From NCBI RefSeq assembly GCF_028640845.1, contig NC_080542.1, positions 67,983,211 through 68,047,210 on the forward strand: 64,000 nt of DNA. The letters are read 5' to 3'. The translations under genes were made by a program, and so were the position numbers. The stretch is from Ahaetulla prasina. Taxonomy: Eukaryota; Chordata; Lepidosauria; Squamata; Colubridae. This document shows positions 21,878-32,904 of this stretch, in pieces; the first letter of the stretch is position 1; each line of letters opens with the position of its first letter. The notes under the pieces were generated by a model. That model did no database searches and was not told where the DNA came from. It saw nothing but the letters and a program-made list of their open reading frames with translations.

Positions 21878-23231
21878 ATTTGAGATGCAGTCATTGGTAT
21901 ATAAAGAGAAGAGAAGTGGGGAGAGCACACAGCTTTTTGGGGCCCCTGTGCTAATTGTACAGGTATCTGATGTGATTCTGCTTAGCTTCACCTGCTGCTT
22001 CCTGTATGTTAGGAAGCTTATGATCCATTTACTAGTATGTCTAAACCTGTTGCTGGTTTAGCTTAGTTAGAAAGAGTCTGGAATGGTGGTACTGAATGCT
22101 GAACTAAAGTCTGCAAAGAGGACGCTTGTGTAGATCTTTGGAGATTCAAGATGTTATAGGATGTAGTACAGAGCCATATTAACAGCATCATCTGTTGATC
22201 TATTTGCTTGGTATGCAAATTGCAGGGGGTCTAACAGTGGATCCGTGATGGTTTTCAAGTGAGACAGCACTAGCCTTTCAAAGGTTTTCATAACTACAGA
22301 TGTTAGAAAAACGGGTCTGTAGTCATTCAGTTCCTTGATAGTGGGCTTGTTCGGCACTGAGATGATAGTAGAGCATTTGAAGCAAGAAGGTACATAGCAA
22401 TTGAAGATAAATTGCGGGTGAAGATGGGGGCCAATTGGTCAGCACAGACTTTTAAGCAAGAAAGAGTTATCTTGGCTGGGCCTGGAGTTTTTCCTGGCTT
22501 TTGTCCATGAAATAGGTTTTGCACTTCCTTTTCTGTGATCACAAGGGGTTGTGAACCCAATGGGATGGGGTCAGTTGTAGGAATTTTGGCTCTTGTTGGT
22601 GTTTCTGAGATGGGATCAGTTGTAGGAAGCTTGGCAGTTGTTGGTGTGTCTGAATGGGGATTGTGGAGATAGGTGGCTGTAGTTTCCTTTCAAACCTGCA
22701 GTAAAACACGTTCAGGTCATCTGCCAGTTGTTGATTTCCTTCAGCCTGGGAAGGAGGTTTGCCATAACCAGTGATAGTTGTAAAGGATTCGATAACCCCA
22801 CTCACCAAAGAGTCTTTGTAGTCACTCTCTGACTGACTGGATTGCTCCACTGTAGGAGTTGGAGTACCTTGCACCATAATTGATTCCAGCGGGAATTCAA
22901 TGACTGCATGGTTCTTCAGGACGATATCTTTAGAATGCAGTGGTGGCTTTGAGGGTTTCACTCTGACCTGCTTCTCTCCCTTTTGGGTGGACATTCTCAC
23001 AGATTTACGGGGTGACCTTCCTTTTCCACAATGGAAGCAGGCGGCTGAGCATAGCTTTGGCAAGATTTTATTTCCTCCCTTCTCCCTTCTGGTAGGGATC
23101 TCTTCCAGGACTAGTTTGTGAGGTATGGGTTTGTGGCCAACTAGATGGTCCTCAAATCTCCATCTCAGGGCTGTCATGAAACAGTTGAAGTTGCAGTGCT
23201 TCTGCATTATGGAGGCTCATCATCCAATGTG

Positions 23232-23757
23232 TGTCATGTCCCACTCCTCCACTGACGGCTGGGTCAGGGAAATCCGAATCAGGCGTGCCTCTGCAGCTCT
23301 GCCAAAGTCCTAGCAAAGTTCTCAAGGCAGGCAGGAGACCAGAAAGTGACTTCAGCAAGATATGTTAGACTTTGCCTGACTCAGAGAATGCCAGAAAGCA
23401 GATCCTTTATATAGGCCATGGGGTGTGGCTCCATGACTCAGCACTTATCCAGGCCTGCCCCTCCCTTCCTTCTGTCGCCACCGCCTATCAATTCTTCTGA
23501 AGCGAGGGTCACTCCAGTCTGCAGCTGTTGGTAATTGACCTCCCTCAGGCTCACATGCTGTGGGGGAGGGGGAGGGGTCTAGTTGCTCCGTTTGCCTGGG
23601 CATGGAGCCAGAGCTGGGGGCTGGAGGTACTTCTTCCTCCTCAGACTGTCTGGGCATGGAGCCAGGGCTGGGGCCGGGAGGCATACTAGGACATTCTTCA
23701 ACGTTCGGAAGCAGATAAGAAGGCCCCGGCTGTGGTGAAAGCGGACGAGACACAACA
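23232..23757 (-). mobile_element. Solo LTR (526 bp) inside gypsy gag
   Basis: On the minus strand it starts TGTTGTGTCTCG and ends GGGACATGACA. A perfect 5-bp duplication ATGTG flanks it (23227-23231 and 23758-23762). It is related to the solo LTR at 10818-11405 through the shared start and promoter block. Gag sequence continues directly on either side, so this is a separate later insertion and not the LTR of the host gypsy element. Confidence 0.85.
23406..23440 (-). promoter_or_regulatory. LTR promoter block: AP-1-like site and TATA box
   Basis: Reading on the minus strand: TGAGTCA (complement of 23434-23440), a CACACCCC motif, then TATATAAA (complement of 23406-23413). The same order and similar spacing occur at 11087-11120 in the other solo LTR. 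Confidence 0.6.
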
Positions 23758-24144
23758 ATGTGCAGCTGATCCTTCTAGAGCCAGGGCGACAACCTTGACT
23801 TTGGCACCTTATTTAGGGAGATCTCTCTCATATTCCTGCATCTAGGTCAGTATGTGTGTGAGGAAAAATGTCAGTTTCTGAGGATTCCAGTCAAATTTGA
23901 TGACAAGAGGGGGCACCTTCCATTCTAAGGGTGGAAGCCTCTCTCATTGAGTTGCAAGCTTTGCGACTGGGAAGATTTTTCATGGTGGAAATGGGTTCAT
24001 CAGTAGTTCCCACAGTTTCAGCCAATGCCCCAAGGATTGGGAATCCCCTGTTGTTCATCAGTTGTCCCCTTTTGTACTCCTAACTGGCCTGCAGAACAAG
24101 TTTGGGATCCTGGATCCACATGCCATAGATGGCTTTCCTCATGA

Positions 24145-25363
24145 TTTATTTATTTATTTATTTATTTGTCACAACAGTATATATAGGCATAAGCATGAAA
24201 TAACTATACGATATATAAGCACATATATAAGCATAAGTATGTAATAACTATACAAATTGGATACAATTAAAGGGAACATTAGGACAGGAACGGTAGGCAT
24301 GGTTGTGCTCTTATGCACGCCCCTTACAGACCTCTTAGGAATGGGGTGAGATCAATAGTAGATAGTTTCTGGTTAAAGCTTTGGAGATTTTGGGAAGAGA
24401 CCACAGAGTCTGGTAGTGCATTCCAGGCATTAACAATTCTGTTACTGAAGTCATATTTTCTGCAATCAAGATTGGAGCGGTTAACATTAAGCTTAAATCT
24501 ATTGTGTGCTCGTGTATTGTTGCAATTGAAGCTGAAGTAATCTTCAACAGGAAGGACATTGTAACAGATGATTCTATGAGTTAAACTCAGGTCATGTTGA
24601 AGGCGACGGATTCTAAATTTTCTAAACCCAGGACTTCAAGTCTGGTGGCATAAGGTATTTTGCTGTATTCAGAGGAGTGGAGAACTCTTCTTGTAAAATA
24701 TTTCTGGACACGCTCAATTGTATTAATGTCCGAAATGAGGTATGGGTTCCAGACAAGCGAGCTATATTCAAGAATTGGTCTAGCAAATGTTTTATATGCT
24801 CTGGTTAGTACTGTAGTGTTTCTGGAGAAGAAGCTATGCAGGATTAAGTTTACAACTCTTAAAACCTTTTTTGCAATGTAGTTGCAGTGGGCTTTGGCAC
24901 TTAGATCATTTGATATGAAAACTCCAAGTTCTTTAACGGGGTGGTGTCATCTACAAGGTAAAGTCCATGAGCTTGTATTTAGATTCTTTTTTCCAATGTG
25001 TAAGACAGGGCATTTGCTGATTGAGATTTGGAGTTGCCAAATTTTTGACCATTCCGACACAAAGTCAAGGTCTTTTTGGAGGGTAGCTGTATTGTTGGTA
25101 GTGTTAAATAGTTTAACATCATCGGCGAAGAGAACACAATTACTTATAATATGGTCACAGAGGTCATTAATGTATAATATGAAGAGTGTTGATCCAAGAA
25201 CGCTGCCTTGGGGAACGCCACTATTGACAGGAACAGGATTTGATAGGGCACTGCCTATTTTGACTACTTGTTTTCTGTTTGACAGGAATGCTATTATCCA
25301 ATTATGGAGGGGTCCGGAGATGCTGTAGGATTTTAGTTTTAGGAGAAGTTTGTCGTGATGTTC
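24145..25363 (-). mobile_element. Jockey-group LINE, 3' third, in gypsy gag
   Basis: The minus-strand translation starts HHDKLLLKLKSYSISGPLHN, then GVPQGSVLGSTLFILYIND (motif B) and NCVLFADDVKLFN (motif C, FADD intact, near 25130-25090), ELGVFISND, ARPILEYSSLVWNPYLISD and RVQKYFTRRVLHS. The 3' UTR matches 43810-43870, and an (AAAT)n tail is at 24145-24170. An imperfect 16-bp target duplication flanks it: 24129-24144 and 25364-25379, 14 of 16 bases alike (ATGGCTT-CCTCA core). Internal stops make it a remnant. The FADD box and VPQGSVLG place it in the jockey superfamily (CR1/L2/Rex side). Confidence 0.82.
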
Positions 25364-25661
25364 ATGGCTTCCCTCAGGAGTTGGTTGGGCTGGTCTGGGA
25401 CTCCTTCCAGTTCATCATTGTCGTAAAGGTTTCCCATCTCCTGCTTCTAACAAGGTCATTGGTTCCCTTGGGTGAGGGTGACATCTTTGGTTTTGCCATC
25501 CCAGCCTTTCATCTTCCCAACACCGATGGACCACCTCAGCTTAGCAGTGGTGCTTGAGGCAATGTTCTCCTCAATCTAGGCATTGAGGGCCTCAATTGAG
25601 ATTTTGGGGGTGAGATTCGCCCCCGTCTTCGGCCTCTTCGTAGTCACTGCCCTGGGCAGAC
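25364..25661 (-). pseudogene. gypsy gag remnant, N-terminal part
   Basis: An ATG at 25661 opens MSAQGSDYEEAEDGGESHPQ, an acidic Gag N-terminus-like stretch, followed by frameshifted sequence to 25364, where the LINE interrupts. The start lies shortly downstream of the putative 5' LTR, as expected for gag. No capsid motif lies in this piece, so the call rests on position and continuity. Confidence 0.5.
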
Positions 25662-25689
25662 ATTATCTCTCTGGGTTGACCAGTTTTCA

Positions 25690-26024
25690 GTTCTTGCCTA
25701 ATGTAAGGTCTTGCCTCTCCAATCTTCCCAAGAAATCAGGACTCTTGAAACTGTAGTTGTTCCAAAAGCAGCTTGTATTTTGTGATAACAAGAGATCTAA
25801 GCAAGAACTGAAGATTCTCACTTAAAACCAGCCATTTAAAGCAATGCTAACCAAACCCGTCCCCCACTACATCATTGCAGGGAAACAGAAACTTTAGCAT
25901 AGTAATGCAGGAAACAGAAAAAGAAACTTCATATACAGATCACACCATTCCTCCCCCCTTCCTCCCATCAAAATGCCAGCAACCCTGTAGAAATATCTGG
26001 ACATTTCTGGGCAAATACCTGACA
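25690..26024 (-). mobile_element. Putative 5' LTR of the gypsy element
   Basis: On the minus strand it begins TGTCAGGTATTTG at 26024. The same TGTCAGG is found directly after the polypurine run at 13589. The downstream boundary and primer-binding site are not clear, so the inner end is approximate. No TATA box is obvious; TGTATATGAAG at about 25930 is a weak candidate. Confidence 0.45.
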
Positions 26025-27248
26025 ATTTGTTTAACAATTTAGTCAAGAAAATACTCTGACATCGGTTGAGCCATAATTTTATGCCAAAACATATGACCCA
26101 AATTATTGTGTTATTTCACAGCAAATATAAGAATGAAGAAATTACTACTCTAAAGAAAACATAGCAACTGATAACCCAGAAATGTTGATGAAGTTTGAAT
26201 ATTTATATAAAAAAATCGTCTCATATGTTCTGCATATGCATGGGACTGTGTTTATTAGTTAACCCTTTACATTGTTGTGGCAGCCCTTGAGAGCCTTCTG
26301 TATCCACCCATTTGGAGCAACTCTTTTGTGTGGGAACAATCCAGTGAGCCCATGTGCATGAACTGTGTTCATGTTTGTAATTTCTCAGTTCATTGATAAT
26401 TTCTCATTATACTCTTAAGATAATTTTTTAATATTATTTTAGCTTGAATAAACTGTAATAACACAAAACCTGTAAGGGGATATGTTTCTTTAAGTTTGAA
26501 TGCTATAGAATACTCCTAATTTTCTTAGTCAGCAGTTATCATGTGATTCCAAGAAAATAGTCCAACTATATGCCAACTTCTCAAGATAAAGCACTGTCAG
26601 GAAGCTCATGAGATTTGGCTATATTTATTTCATTTTTGGTCTTTCTTCAGAAATGTCTGAAGAATTAATACAAATTCTTCTGTCTGCTTCCCTTTCTACC
26701 CCCAAACACACTGTTATCAAAGTTCAGATTCACTGAATCAGTCAGGGCTATATAAACAAATACAGTCCATATTCTTCTTAAATCAATGCTGCAAAAGATT
26801 TTGGGCAGTTCATTAAAAAAAATAGACCCTTTGATTATATATTTATTTGATATTTATCCTGCATTTATTTTTAGTCCATTCAAGGTAAGGTACTCATCTT
26901 CTCAATTTGACCCTAGGTACATTATATTTGAAAAAATAGGAATATTAGAAACATAACCCAGTGGGCTGGGACACTGAATACAATGGGAAAACCAAGTCTT
27001 TCTCTCATGCAGTTGGCAAAGGGAGTTTCTCATGTTCAGGACTTAATGTATCACATTAAGTAAAGCTTGCCGTATGAGTCATTCAGCATTTCCATGGTCT
27101 AACATTTCACAAAAATATTATGAATAAGAGAACTGTTTGCCATGTTGATTGTTTGAGTTGTAGTTTATTCAGGTCTCCTCTTAGAACTTTCAGATTTTTT
27201 TATTTACTGCCCATCCCACATTATGCTGTATGTTAAATCTTACTGAAC
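26025..27248. other. Intergenic, nothing firm
   Basis: AT-rich sequence. A stretch near 26836-26925 (TATTTATCCTGCATTTATTT) could be a worn LINE or SINE end, but this is not secure. No gene seen. Confidence 0.4.
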
Positions 27249-27269
27249 ACACACACACACACACCCCAC

Positions 27270-27333
<64 letters not shown>
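27249..27333. repeat. Compound microsatellite (AC)n-(TCTG)n-(TC)n-(TG)n
   Basis: Four adjoining simple repeats, purine-pyrimidine alternating at both ends and polypyrimidine in the centre. Confidence 0.92.
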
Positions 27334-27342
<9 letters not shown>

Positions 27343-27478
27343 GTTTTCGCGGGTGTTTGTATGTAGGTCTTTGGTTATTCGGGTTTTCTCCCGTGTAAAA
27401 TTGGAAGTGTCTTGGCGACGTTTCGACGAAGTCACATTCATCATCTTCAGGCTTCAGCTTCATGCTTCTGGGAGCAAT
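27334..27478 (-). mobile_element. Penelope-like terminal repeat (lineage 2)
   Basis: Minus-strand copy of the terminal segment also found at 43954-44065, 45960-46060, 46068-46190 and 49677-49775. Shared markers are CCAAGACACTTCCAATTTTA and GGAGAAAACCCGAA (with differences) and a hammerhead-like core. No coding part remains. A Tc1 pseudogene begins directly to its right. Confidence 0.75.
27417..27450 (-). ncRNA. Hammerhead-ribozyme-like motif (PLE lineage 2)
   Basis: Minus strand: CTGAAGA (complement of 27444-27450), stem II arms GATGAA and TTCGTC (one G-T wobble) around loop TGTGAC, then GAAA (complement of 27421-27424) and CGTC. All core positions CUGANGA...GAAA...GUC are present. Confidence 0.6.
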
Positions 27479-27489
27479 GGCACCTCAAG

Positions 27490-28505
27490 GCAGTGAACTC
27501 TCTTAGTATCTGAAAAAATGAATTGTTGCTCTACATAAAGATGGCCTAGGCTATAAGAAGATTGCTAAGACCCTGAAACTGAGCTGCAGCATGCTGGCTG
27601 AGACTATAAAGCAGTTTAACAAGACAGGTTCCACTCAGAACAGGCCTTGCCATGGTCAAACAAAGAAGTTGAATGCCCATGGTCAGTGTCATATCCAGAG
27701 GGTGGCTTTGGAAATAGACATATGAGTGCTGCCAGTATTGCTGCAGAGGTTGAAGGGGTGGGAGGTCAACCTGTCAGTGTTCAGACCATATGCCAAACAC
27801 TGCATCAAATTGGTCTGCAGGGCTGTCATTCCAGAAGGAAGCCTCTTCTAAAGATGATGCACAAGAAAGCAAACGGTTTGCTGCAGACAAGCAACCTCCC
27901 ACCCCTTCAACATGGATTCCTGAAACCATGTCCTGTGGTCTGATGAAACCAAGATAAGCTTATTTGGTTCAGATGGTGTCAAGTGTGTGTGGTGGCAACT
28001 AAGTGAGGAGTACAAAGACAAGTGTGTTTTGCCTACAGTCAAGCATGGTGGTGGAAATGTCATGGTTTGAGACTACATGAGTGCTGCCAGCACTGGGGAG
28101 CTACAGTTCATTGAGGAATCATGAATGATAACATGTACTGTGGCATACTGAAGCAGAGCATAATCCCCTCCCTTTGGAGACTGGGCCACAGGGCAGTATT
28201 CTAACATAATAACGATCCCAAACACACTTCCAAAATGACCATTGCCTTGCAAAAGAAGCTGAGGGTGAAGGTGATGGACTGGCCAAGCATATCTCCATGC
28301 TTGCTCAAACCCTATTGAGCATTTGTGGGGCATCCTAAAATGGAAGTTGAAGGTGCACAAGGTCTGTAACATCCACCAGCTCTGTGACATCGTCATGGAG
28401 AAATGGAAGAGGACTCCAGTGGCAACCTGTGAAGCTCTAGTGAACTTTATGCCCAAGAGAGTTAAGGCAGTGCTGGAAAATAATGGTATATATGATTTTC
28501 ATTAA
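27490..28505 (+). pseudogene. Tc1-like transposase pseudogene
   Basis: Recognisable Tc1-family transposase blocks lie in three frames. The middle region reads GFGNRHMSAASIAAEVEGVG and QTICQTLHQIGL (27705-27825); then SDETKI with FGSDGVK (27935-27980, first catalytic Asp in SDE), EEYKDKCVLPTVKHGGGNVM (28000-28065), and NPIEHLWGILKWKL (28310-28345, the DDE-motif Glu region); then MEKWKRTPVATCEALVNFMP (28397-28455). The N-terminal HTH is badly decayed, the second Asp block is frameshifted, and stops are frequent. Terminal inverted repeats were not found, so the limits are approximate. The family moves between vertebrates by horizontal transfer. Confidence 0.82.
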
Positions 28506-29601
28506 AATATAAAATAATATTAAGTAAGAACAAAGAAAAATAGAGATAAATCTTATTGATTTCAATAAAATATATTTTTCTATACCCATTCATAACTAGG
28601 AATTATGTGTAATTAAAGCAATTTTTTTCTAGCTAAATAAATTGACATTGCATGAGGTGGCATGAATGCTTGATAGGTTCTGTTGCTTTCAGTTCCCATA
28701 ATTCTCAGCAACAGGTAGAATTGTGGAAAAATCTGGGAAATCCAGTCATACCTATCCTGGAGAATATTGGTTTTATATAATGTAACTTTCACATGGCTTT
28801 TATTCATTCTGGGCAGCATGGAAATAAACAACAATGCAATAACTGTTCCTTTTCTCTTCAAATTGCCATTTATATTATAGTGAATTCAGGGTATCGGAGC
28901 AATTTTCCTCCATTCCTGGTAATCTGTTAGCTGTCCCCTTATACTAGTGTTTTTGCTACTTGGGTTTTAAGAGAATAAAGCATTTAATTGACCCAACACA
29001 TTAATACAATATGATATATCAAGGGCTGAGACTCTTGATTATCAGGTCAACATTTGTATTTATCTATCCTGTGGAATAAAATGGAAAAATGCAAGATCTA
29101 CACAGAGATTTCAAATGTCCACCTTGCATTACATCAGCTTCAAAATATATTTAGTTAGAATATGTTTTCTTGCACCTGCTCTTATCCTTCCTCCACCCTA
29201 TAGATTCCTTAAACACAGAAATGGACTCATCTCTGGCTGTTGCACTGTTGCTAGACCAGAACCTAGTTCCTGGAGGCAGCTGTCATAATTAAATTTTGTA
29301 AGTGGTTCAGCTAGTGTCCTTTGTAGGATTTTATCTCAGAATAGATTTGGATTGATCATAGATATATCTGCTACTAACAGCAGCTAAGTTAAATGTCACA
29401 CTTTTTTTTCTTTATTTAAACAATAATAGGTAAAGACTAATACTGCAGGTATTCATGCAGTACCAGTGGAACTAGTTATCTCTGCAAAAAGACCTTCCAT
29501 TTGGAATAAATAACAATAGGAAAAGATGTTGATGTAGTGCAGCATATTAGAGATCTGAAGAAACCTGGGAGGGCTTCAGGTGATTGCAAAAAGGGTTCTT
29601 G
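28506..29601. other. Intergenic, nothing recognised
   Basis: AT-rich sequence without coding or repeat motifs that I can name. Confidence 0.45.
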
Positions 29602-29609
29602 CTTTAAGC

Positions 29610-29721
29610 CAGGGGTCTCCAACCTTGATAGGACTTTGCTGGCTTTGCTGGCTTTGCTGGCTGAGGGATTCTGGGAGTTGAAGTCCACAAGTCTTAAAGT
29701 TGCCAAGGTTGGAGACCCCTG
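29610..29721. mobile_element. hAT MITE (112 bp)
   Basis: Near-perfect inverted termini CAGGGGTCTCCAACCTT and AAGGTTGGAGACCCCTG. A perfect 8-bp duplication CTTTAAGC flanks it (29602-29609, 29722-29729). The centre carries three TTTGCTGGC units and a GGGAGTTGAAGTCC segment also seen inside the 14098-15176 element, which suggests a shared parent. Confidence 0.92.
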
Positions 29722-29729
29722 CTTTAAGC

Positions 29730-30870
29730 AACAAATGTTGAGATGAATAAAAACTTTTAAGTTTTCTATGTTTCATATGTTACATTGCTATGTCAATATG
29801 TAATGGTCACAGATGGCAATATTAGTCATGAAAGAACAAAGAAGCCAAGGCCATAGCCAAATTAAGGCTAGGAGAAGGGGGAATAGAGGGAAATGAATTT
29901 GTGTAAAAGACAGGATTTACTTCTAAAGCTCCCTAAACACCACTGAACACCTTGACAAGATCCACATGTTGGCAGAGGCAGCTTTTGAAGATTGTAAATC
30001 ATGAAGCTGGCTGACATCCATCCACAAAAGTTGAAGCAGGAACTGCAGCGGAAAAAAATTCTCAAAAGAGAATGGGAATGAACTTAATTTAACAATGGGC
30101 ATTCATCCCACAAATTTTCATGCAAAGCAGCAGTGACTTCCTCTCTTTTATTAATTAACAGTGCTGCCATTTTCAGCAGAAACAAGAATATTTATATCTG
30201 TTTATCTTTACAACATCGTATCAACCACATTAACCAATGTGCATGTCTTGCTTCCACATAAATGGTCAAGAAAAGGCAAACAGGTTTATAAAGGAGACAT
30301 TCCACTGAGGAATGCAAATGACATAAACAAGTTTAGAAACAAATGGCATTTGCCAAGAATTAAAATAGAAAAAAAAATCAAAGCTTTGATTAAATTCAGT
30401 AGTCGAAACTGTAGCCCAGTGCACTCACACTTTTGTTTATTCCAATCTTCCCATATCACAAACTACTTTAAAGATGCACACATGTTTCAAAAGAAATATC
30501 TTTTCTGATACAGGAGGATTCTAATTTTATAAATCCATATTTGGATGCATGGAATTTTTCTCCCTGTGATATGATTCTGACTGAATCAAAACTGTAGATA
30601 TTTAGAAAATTTTCACCACAAATATAATAATCAAAAAATAGTCATTCATTTCATTTACGGCTTCAGACCAATAAAACACGAATAAAAATATAAAATATAA
30701 GCACATTAATATAGTAAAAAATTTAAAATATAAGAAAACAAGCAAACCTGAAACAATAACAAGAAAATATCACCTGCCTTCTGCAGGCCGTAATTATTGC
30801 TAAAAACCTGACAACCTATATAGAGATTGTCCAAATTAGGTCTTGCAGGTGGAAGATAGTAATTTCTTCA
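29730..30870. other. Intergenic, nothing recognised
   Basis: The open frame at 30161-30508 (115 codons) shows no known family signature and has an AT-rich composition consistent with chance. Confidence 0.4.
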
Positions 30871-30929
30871 GAATAGAATAGAATAGAATAGAATAGAATA
30901 GAATAGAATAGAATAGAATAGAATAGAAT
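30871..30929 (-). repeat. (GAATA)n microsatellite at LINE 3' end
   Basis: About 11-12 pentamer units at the 3' edge of the minus-strand LINE. Confidence 0.92.
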
Positions 30930-32030
30930 TTTTTATTGGCCAAGTGTGATTGGTCACACAAGGAATTTGTCTTGGTGCATATGCTCTCAGTGTATAAAAG
31001 AAAAGAAAAGATACGTTTATCAAGAATCATAAGGTACAACACTTAATGATAGTTATAGGGTACAAATAAGCAATCAGGAAACAATATCAATATAAATTGT
31101 AAGGATACAGGCAACAAAGTTACAGTCATATCGTCATGAGTGGAAGGAGATGGGTGATGAGAACAATGAGAAGATTAATAGTAGTGCAGACTTAGTAAAT
31201 AGTTTGACAGTGTTAAGGGTATTATTTGTTTAGCACAGTGATAGAGTTTGGGGAAAAACTGTTCTTGTGTCTAGTTATTCTGATGTGCAGTGCTCTATCA
31301 CATTGTTTTGAGGGTAGGAGTTGAAACAGTTTATGTCCAGGATATGAGGGGTCTGTAAATATTTTCACAGCCCTCTTCAACGGAAGGCAGGTTGGTAGCA
31401 ATTGTTCTTTCTGCAGTTCTAATTATCTTCTGAAGCCTGTGTCTATCGTGTTGGGTTGCAGGACCAAACTAGACAGTTATGGAGGTGCAGATGACAGACT
31501 CAATAATTCCCCTGTAGAACTGTATCAGCAGCTCCTTGGGGAGTTTGAGCTTTCTGAGTTGGCGCAGAAAGAACATTCTTTGTTGTGATTTTTTGATGAC
31601 GTTTTTGATGTTAGTTGTCCATTTCAGATCTTGTGATATGGTAGAACCTAGAAATTTGAAGGTCTCTATTGTTGATACTGTGTTGTCTAGTATTGTAAGA
31701 GGTGGAAGTATGGAATGGTTTCTCCTAAAGTCTACCAACATTTCTACGGTTTTGAGTGTGTTCATTTCCAGATTGTTCTGATCACACTATGAGGCTAGTT
31801 GTTCAACCTCCCGTCTGTATGCAGATTTATCATTGTCTCCAATGAGACTGATCACTGTTGTGTCATCTGCGAACTTCAGTAGTTTAACAGATGGATTGTT
31901 AGAAATGCAGTCATTGGTATACAGGGAGAAGAGGAGAGAGCATACAGACTTGGGGACCCCCTGTGCTAATTGTACAGGTATCTGATGCGATTCTGCCTAG
32001 TTTCACTTGCTGCTTCCTGTTTTTTAGGAG
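30871..32030 (-). mobile_element. Microsatellite-tailed LINE, 3' half
   Basis: Minus-strand copy. From 5' to 3' the protein reads DETTVISLI- and SAYRREVEQLASW-like residues near 31880-31790, then TVEMLVDFRRNHSILPPLTI, TIETFKFLGSTISQDLKWT, QQRMFFLRQLRKLKLPKELL and GIIESVICTSITVWFG (31765-31470). The 3' UTR follows, with the (GAATA)n tail at 30871-30929. The piece of 5' sequence near 31900-32030 matches 21880-21990, so the copy extends slightly further into RT. It is interrupted by single stops only over long stretches and is among the better preserved copies. Confidence 0.85.
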
Positions 32031-32457
32031 AGATAAGTAGAGTTTCTGATAATCAGGTTTAAGAGTGTCAGATGCAATGGCACAAATGGCAGCATAAATA
32101 TATATGGATTATTGATTTGCTATCTGAGCGTGAACAAAAATGTTTAAAATTGTTCTATAGTATATATAAAATTATTATATAGTATATTTCCCTACAGTTT
32201 CCACAATAAGTAGTATACCAAACTGAACCAAGGTTAAAAGTCTTCTGTTTGAAACATTTTATATTACAAATGTAGTTAAGAATTAACTATGCTAATGGGG
32301 AATCTGCAACTTCACCATAAAATGGAGATAACTGTTTTAGCCCTGTTATTTTATAGTTCTAAATCTCAAACCCTCTTTTTGTTTGATTAAGGCTTTATCT
32401 AGGCTGGGAAATTGTTCTGCCTGGAGTGAGAGGCCGCAACATGCTACCTCAGAGTGA
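32031..32457. other. Intergenic, nothing recognised
   Basis: AT-rich, no motif found. Confidence 0.45.
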
Positions 32458-32465
32458 GTTTGCTT

Positions 32466-32547
32466 CAGTAGTGGGTTCCACTTACCTTCACTACTGGTTC
32501 AGAACTGTGAGTGCGAACCAGGGCAAACTGGTAGAAACCCACCACTG
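32466..32547. mobile_element. hAT MITE (82 bp)
   Basis: Inverted ends CAGTAGTGGGTT and AACCCACCACTG. A perfect 8-bp duplication GTTTGCTT flanks it (32458-32465, 32548-32555). Same family as the 137-bp element at 36208-36344, but shorter. Confidence 0.9.
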
Positions 32548-32904
32548 GTTTGCTTCCTCAAGAAGACAAAACGCCTAGGTGAAGTGAAACAATTTCAACT
32601 GAGAGGATTTGTTTCAGCAAAAACCTGAGACTGAAAAATCTCCCCTAAAGAAATGCAGCCAAGCTCTAGTTGAGCAAGGGCACTTGAAATTGAGTGGGGA
32701 ACATAGAGTATGATTTTCAGAAAGGAAAAGTTCTTCATTGAAATCCTTTTCTTAAAAGATTTATATTGCTTCTCAAAACTACTGCTTTACGTATAGTAAC
32801 TGGGAATTTGCTCTTTCAGCTAAAGGAAAACATTTTATATAGTTATGAAAAAGATAAGAGTGGAATTTTTTTTTTTTGCCAAATAATTTACCTTTGAAAT
32901 TTAC

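Larger units (their letters stand above)
17930..22795 (-). mobile_element. Microsatellite-tailed LINE, longest copy, split by an L2-type LINE
   Basis: Minus-strand element inserted in the gypsy. From 5' to 3': SFTTITGYGKPPSQ and LADDLNVFYCRFERK (near 22790-22690), VITEKEVQNLF and [23 protein letters not shown] (near 22545-22430), then [22 protein letters not shown] and [21 protein letters not shown] (near 22335-22180), the fingers and palm of an L2/CR1-group reverse transcriptase. After the nested L2 insertion (about 18996-21877) come the motif C region and C-terminal module (18985-18550) and the 3' end at about 18018, passing into (AATAG)n. The FADD-type motif C is on the far side of the insertion. 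Stops and frameshifts are frequent. Confidence 0.82.
22796..24128 (-). pseudogene. gypsy gag remnant, 3' part
   Basis: On the minus strand the frame reads KLTFFLTHILTYMQEYERDLP-like residues (near 23900-23840), then, across the solo LTR, WMMSLHNAEAL and FNCFMTALRWRFEDHLV (23207-23130). These match the vertebrate gypsy capsid-like Gag signature 'FF..V..YMQEYG..LP', 'WMVTLHN..AP' and 'FN.F..ALR.RFEDPL'. A CFHCGKG stretch near 23040 may be the remnant of the CCHC zinc knuckle. Gag is in two pieces here (22796-23231 and 23758-24128), with a third upstream of the LINE at 24145-25363. Confidence 0.72.
13581..26024 (-). mobile_element. Ty3/gypsy retrotransposon, decayed and heavily interrupted
   Basis: A single chromodomain-type gypsy element can be followed on the minus strand. 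It has a putative 5' LTR (about 26024 to 25690) and gag from 25661, then protease near 17935-17700, reverse transcriptase and RNase H (17404-15910), integrase (about 15740-15177), and an integrase C-terminal part with a chromodomain-like end (14097-13715). A polypurine run with GGGGGG at 13595-13600 comes just before TGTCAGG, which also opens the 5' LTR. Removing four insertions (14098-15176, about 17935-22795, 23232-23757, 24145-25363) makes the coding order contiguous. All domains carry stops and frameshifts, so the element is dead. The 3' LTR is absent or truncated after a few bases. Confidence 0.78.

Noticed and set aside
22539..23207. 222-codon frame as a single host gene
   Set aside because: It is a chimera of gypsy gag remnant (22796 onward) and the LINE reverse-transcriptase N-terminus, joined by the LINE insertion.
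30161..30508. 115-codon open frame
   Set aside because: No recognisable family motif, AT-rich composition and low-complexity content. Chance frames of this length are expected in AT-rich vertebrate DNA.
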